Part shown: positions 61,997-64,000 of the stretch, piece by piece
How the letters are laid out: every line of letters begins with the position of its first letter
How positions within the stretch are numbered: position 1 is the first letter of the stretch
Assembly: GCF_014656355.1 (NCBI RefSeq)
Contig: NZ_BNCG01000015.1
Location: forward strand, 2,948 to 66,947
Source of the DNA: Camelimonas fluminis
Lineage (GTDB): Bacteria > Pseudomonadota > Alphaproteobacteria > Rhizobiales > Beijerinckiaceae
Reading direction: 5' to 3'
DNA length: 64,000 bases
The notes under the pieces: model-generated
The model's input: the letters and a program-made list of their open reading frames with translations, nothing else
What the model was told of the DNA's origin: nothing
The model's database searches: none
Program-made: the position numbers and the translations under genes

Positions 61997-62010
61997 TTTT
62001 ACACGTAAAA
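61997..62010. promoter_or_regulatory. MarR-type operator palindrome
   Basis: TTTTACACGTAAAA is a near-perfect dyad (TTTTAC, AC, GTAAAA) in the 58 bp between the divergent MDR and MarR genes, 10 bp upstream of the MarR start. It is well placed to let MarR repress both genes. Confidence 0.75.
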
Positions 62011-62020
62011 AGGACGGGCC

Positions 62021-62557
62021 ATGACGTCAAGCGAAAACGTGCAAAATACACACGATGGCCACACGCTGACATCCGGGCGGCTACGCCAGCTTCATGAAGC
62101 TGTTCTGGATATTGTGGCGGTCATGAACCGGCCGCAACGCGACGCATTCATGGTGCGGACCGCCGGCATTGCCCTCGACCGCGCGCTGTTTCCCCTCCTG
62201 GTCCTGGTTGGAAAGTTTGGCCCGATCGGGGTCGTTGAGCTTGCTGACCGGAATGGCCGTGATCACACAACCGTTTCGAGGCAGGTCGGCCGCCTTGTCG
62301 AACTCGGCCTTGTCGAACGGCAGGTGAATGAGCACGACCGGCGCATTCGGGAGGTCATCCTCACGGACAGGGGGCGCGCCATGACGGACCGTATCGATGA
62401 AGCCCGCGAAAGTCTGATGCGCGCGGCTCTTGGCGACTGGAGCGACGAAGAACTCGGCCAGCTTGCGACGTTCATGCGCCGCTATGCCGACGCGATCCTT
62501 GGCATTCCGGACCATCATAACGCCGGGGATCAACAAAACCGCCAGTTCACACGATGA
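62021..62557 (+). CDS. MarR-family transcriptional regulator
   Basis: A 178-residue regulator. The winged helix contains VVELADRNGRDHTTVSRQVG (recognition helix) and LVERQVNEHDRRIREVILTD (wing with the conserved Asp-x-Arg). Long helices at both ends form the dimer interface. MarR proteins typically repress and respond to phenolic or electrophilic compounds. Start ATG 62021 follows AAGGAC. It is divergent from the MDR reductase, sharing the palindrome at 61997-62010, so it most likely controls that gene and itself. Confidence 0.92.
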   Translation: MTSSENVQNTHDGHTLTSGRLRQLHEAVLDIVAVMNRPQRDAFMVRTAGIALDRALFPLLVLVGKFGPIGVVELADRNGRDHTTVSRQVGRLVELGLVERQVNEHDRRIREVILTDRGRAMTDRIDEARESLMRAALGDWSDEELGQLATFMRRYADAILGIPDHHNAGDQQNRQFTR

Positions 62558-62790
62558 GCCTGGTCGCATATCCCGGCCATCTGGCTGCGACCGAGCCCTT
62601 GTCCGGCAATGCCCCAACAAATCACGGCTCGTCACGGCGTCTCCCAGCGGAGAGCTGCGCATCAATAGCTTCCTGCAATAGCCTCCTGCCGGTCATGACC
62701 GCACGAAATGGATTTGGCTTGGAACGGCGCCAGTACTCCGCTAGACCCTGGACCGGTCGGCGGATTTCAGTTGCGAACGGATTGTCAGCG

Positions 62791-63252
62791 ATGATGCAGG
62801 ATTTTTTGATAGGCTCGTTCGTAAGCATCCTGGTCATGCTGGCGCATCTGGCTGGAACTTTATTGATCGTTTCCAGCGTCGAGCGGATCAGAAAAAGATT
62901 TACCGAACCAAATCCTTTATCAACTTTCATCACGTTAACGGTCGTATATATCATATTGTCATGTATGCTGTTTGCGAGCGTAGGAATTTGGGCGACGTTA
63001 TATATCGGACTCAACCTGGTAGACGGTTGGGGGAACGCATTCTATTCGGCGCTTGTGAACTATACCACGCTCGGCTTCGGTGACCTTGTTCAGGCAAGCC
63101 GCACGCGCATCTACGGACCGATGGCGGCCGCAAGCGGCATCCTCATGTTCAGCTGGGCGGCGGCAATTCTTGTGTATGTCCTTCAGGCGCACTTGCCCGC
63201 GATGATCCGGATGGCCGCTCACAGTTCATCGAAAAAGGGGCCCACACATTGA
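62791..63252 (+). CDS. Two-TM ion channel (Ion_trans_2 type)
   Basis: A 153-residue inner-membrane protein with three or four hydrophobic helices. The pore segment ALVNYTTLGFGDLV (residues 87-100) contains TLGFGD, the form of the potassium-channel selectivity filter seen in small bacterial Ion_trans_2 proteins. An N-terminal helix (FLIGSFVSILVMLAHLAGTL), a middle pair (TFITLTVVYIILSCMLFASV) and a final helix (ASGILMFSWAAAILVYVLQA) flank it. The start 62791 (ATGATG) is preceded by TCAGCG, a weak site; the frame is open to 62554. No regulatory RCK domain is present. Confidence 0.85.
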   Translation: MMQDFLIGSFVSILVMLAHLAGTLLIVSSVERIRKRFTEPNPLSTFITLTVVYIILSCMLFASVGIWATLYIGLNLVDGWGNAFYSALVNYTTLGFGDLVQASRTRIYGPMAAASGILMFSWAAAILVYVLQAHLPAMIRMAAHSSSKKGPTH

Positions 63253-63456
63253 CCTCCGGCGAACCGGATCGTGACGATCCGGGCGGGAGCGGCGGGCGGC
63301 GGCGGTCATTGTCATTTCCCCTGTCCGCAGGTCAACTGGACCTATGGGCCCGGGTTTCCGGGATAACGCCGGGCTTTGGCGCCACAAGGCTCCCGCGCGG
63401 CGCCGACTCTCACCAGGTCGGGATCCAGACGCCTGGATTCTGAACTGAAACTGCTC

Positions 63457-63804
63457 TTAAACAGAACACAGCCTGGACCGGGTGAGAAAGCGCTTCTCAC
63501 GCCCGTTATCGAGGGAGAACATGCCGCCGCGACCCGGCACCACGTCAATGATCAGCGCCGTATGTTTCCAGGCCTCGTATTGCGGGCCGCTGATATAGAA
63601 GGGCGCTCCGCCAATCTCCCCCAGTTTCACGTCATTGTCGCCAAGCAGGAAATCGCCCTGCCTGTAACACATGGGCGAAGAGCCGTCGCAGCAACCTCCC
63701 GACTGGTGGAACATCACCGGTCCATATTCAGCCTGCAACTCCGCCAGCAGTTCGAGCGCCGCATCCGTCGCCGTGACCTGCCCCTCCCCGACTGGCTGCG
63801 TCAT
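63457..63804 (-). CDS. DUF779 protein
   Basis: A 115-residue protein of the DUF779 family: ELQAEYGPVMFHQSGGCCDG, SSPMCYRQGDFLLGDNDVKL and QYEAWKHTALIIDVVPGRGG are its conserved blocks, including the paired cysteines CC and a third Cys that could bind metal. Genes of this family sit beside acetaldehyde or alcohol dehydrogenase genes, and here an adhP-like gene lies 62 bp upstream on the same strand. Function unknown, probably helper of that alcohol/aldehyde system. The stop TAA is followed by GAGCAGTTTCAG, similar to the palindromic-repeat half. Confidence 0.88.
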   Translation of the reverse strand: MTQPVGEGQVTATDAALELLAELQAEYGPVMFHQSGGCCDGSSPMCYRQGDFLLGDNDVKLGEIGGAPFYISGPQYEAWKHTALIIDVVPGRGGMFSLDNGREKRFLTRSRLCSV

Positions 63805-63866
63805 GCTGGCCTCCTGTATTTACGCGCCGCGCGGCGCCGGTAACCGATGCCCGCGCCGCCGCCTGT

Positions 63867-64000
63867 CATTGCGTCAGGTCCATCACCACGCGACCCTCGA
63901 TCTGGCCCTTCCGCATGTCGTCCAGGATCGCGTTGATATTGTCGAGCCTGTCGACGCGGACGGTCGCCTTCACCTTGCCGTCCGCCGCGAAATCCAGCGC
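63867..64000 (-). CDS. adhP: Zinc alcohol dehydrogenase, 3' end (partial)
   Basis: The last 44 codons of a zinc-dependent MDR alcohol dehydrogenase of the AdhP type, cut by the right window edge: ALDFAADGKVKATVRVDRLD then NINAILDDMRKGQIEGRVVM and DLTQ-stop. This C-terminal sequence is typical of ethanol/propanol-preferring AdhP. It is 62 bp upstream of DUF779 on the same strand, so the pair is probably one operon, with an aldehyde dehydrogenase possible beyond the edge. Confidence 0.82.

Noticed and set aside
63479-63497. GTGAGAAAGCGCTTCTCAC hairpin as a terminator
   Set aside because: It lies inside the 3' coding part of the DUF779 gene and has no T-tract in the gene's direction.
1-64000. 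Search for tRNA genes, rRNA, CRISPR arrays and defence or phage modules
   Set aside because: No conserved tRNA or rRNA segments, regularly spaced repeats, nucleases, toxin-antitoxin pairs, integrases or phage structural genes were recognised by eye.

Overview
The window is GC-rich DNA from an alphaproteobacterium, most likely of the order Hyphomicrobiales (Rhizobiales). The basis is an FNR-type regulator with the alphaproteobacterial Cys-X2-Cys-X7-Cys cluster, short interspersed palindromes ending in TAGAGC with a GAATTCGCTCAAA-type core as seen in rhizobial genomes, a DUF2934 protein inside a glycogen operon, and an autotransporter built from AQSIGGGGG repeats. No rRNA, tRNA, CRISPR array, intact insertion sequence or phage module is visible, so species cannot be named. 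The segment looks chromosomal and metabolic, with several decayed genes.

Layout. 1-5.8 kb: an apparently empty left end, a frameshifted PaaI-type thioesterase, a divergent Fsr-like MFS transporter and AraC regulator, a cardiolipin synthase, and an acyl-CoA synthetase remnant. 6.1-11 kb: a ThDP-dependent acetolactate-synthase-like enzyme, divergent from an ScfR/PrpR-type XRE regulator, then an acyl-CoA dehydrogenase. Both enzyme genes take their TAG stop codon from a copy of the same palindromic repeat. 11-14.6 kb: an OmpW porin divergent from an FNR-type regulator, with perfect FNR boxes at 12187 and 11040, then a DJ-1/PfpI-like protein. 14.8-26.3 kb: a two-armed glycogen locus, glgA-DUF2934-glgB-malQ on the minus strand and glgP-glgX on the plus strand; glgC is not in the window.

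26.3-40.2 kb: an SDR, a class III nucleotide cyclase, two secreted proteins of unknown function around an insertion-sequence remnant, a DUF1254/DUF1214 protein, a spermidine-synthase-like methyltransferase, a MYG1 homologue, a four-helix membrane protein beside a Rieske-FAD oxidoreductase, and an HSL-type esterase. 40.4-46.8 kb: a giant 2157-residue type V autotransporter with about 17 glycine-rich repeats, interrupted by a helical insert of about 155 residues. 47-52.2 kb: an alpha/beta-hydrolase remnant, then an acyl-CoA synthetase, SDR, TetR regulator and branched-chain-type substrate-binding protein that form a likely acyl-substrate catabolic unit.

52.2-64 kb: an AT-richer gene for a winged-helix/TM/TPR-like regulator, a regulator-like protein of unknown family, a divergent MocR regulator/EamA exporter pair with a clear inverted repeat, a choloylglycine-hydrolase-family pseudogene with an internal deletion, a Tat-type patatin, a divergent MDR reductase/MarR pair with a 14-bp palindrome, a two-TM ion channel, and DUF779 plus the 3' end of an adhP-like alcohol dehydrogenase cut by the window edge.

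Functional threads: storage-glucan synthesis and breakdown; acyl-CoA chemistry (synthetase, dehydrogenase, SDRs, thioesterase remnant, ScfR and TetR regulators); envelope functions (OmpW, autotransporter, cardiolipin synthase); and redox-responsive control. Five divergent regulator/target pairs can be read directly from the sequence. I see no convincing defence system or other wholly new multi-gene system. The most unusual signals are the repeat-encoded stop codons, the FNR box in front of an acyl-CoA dehydrogenase, the helical insert in the autotransporter and the unclassified 727-residue secreted protein.
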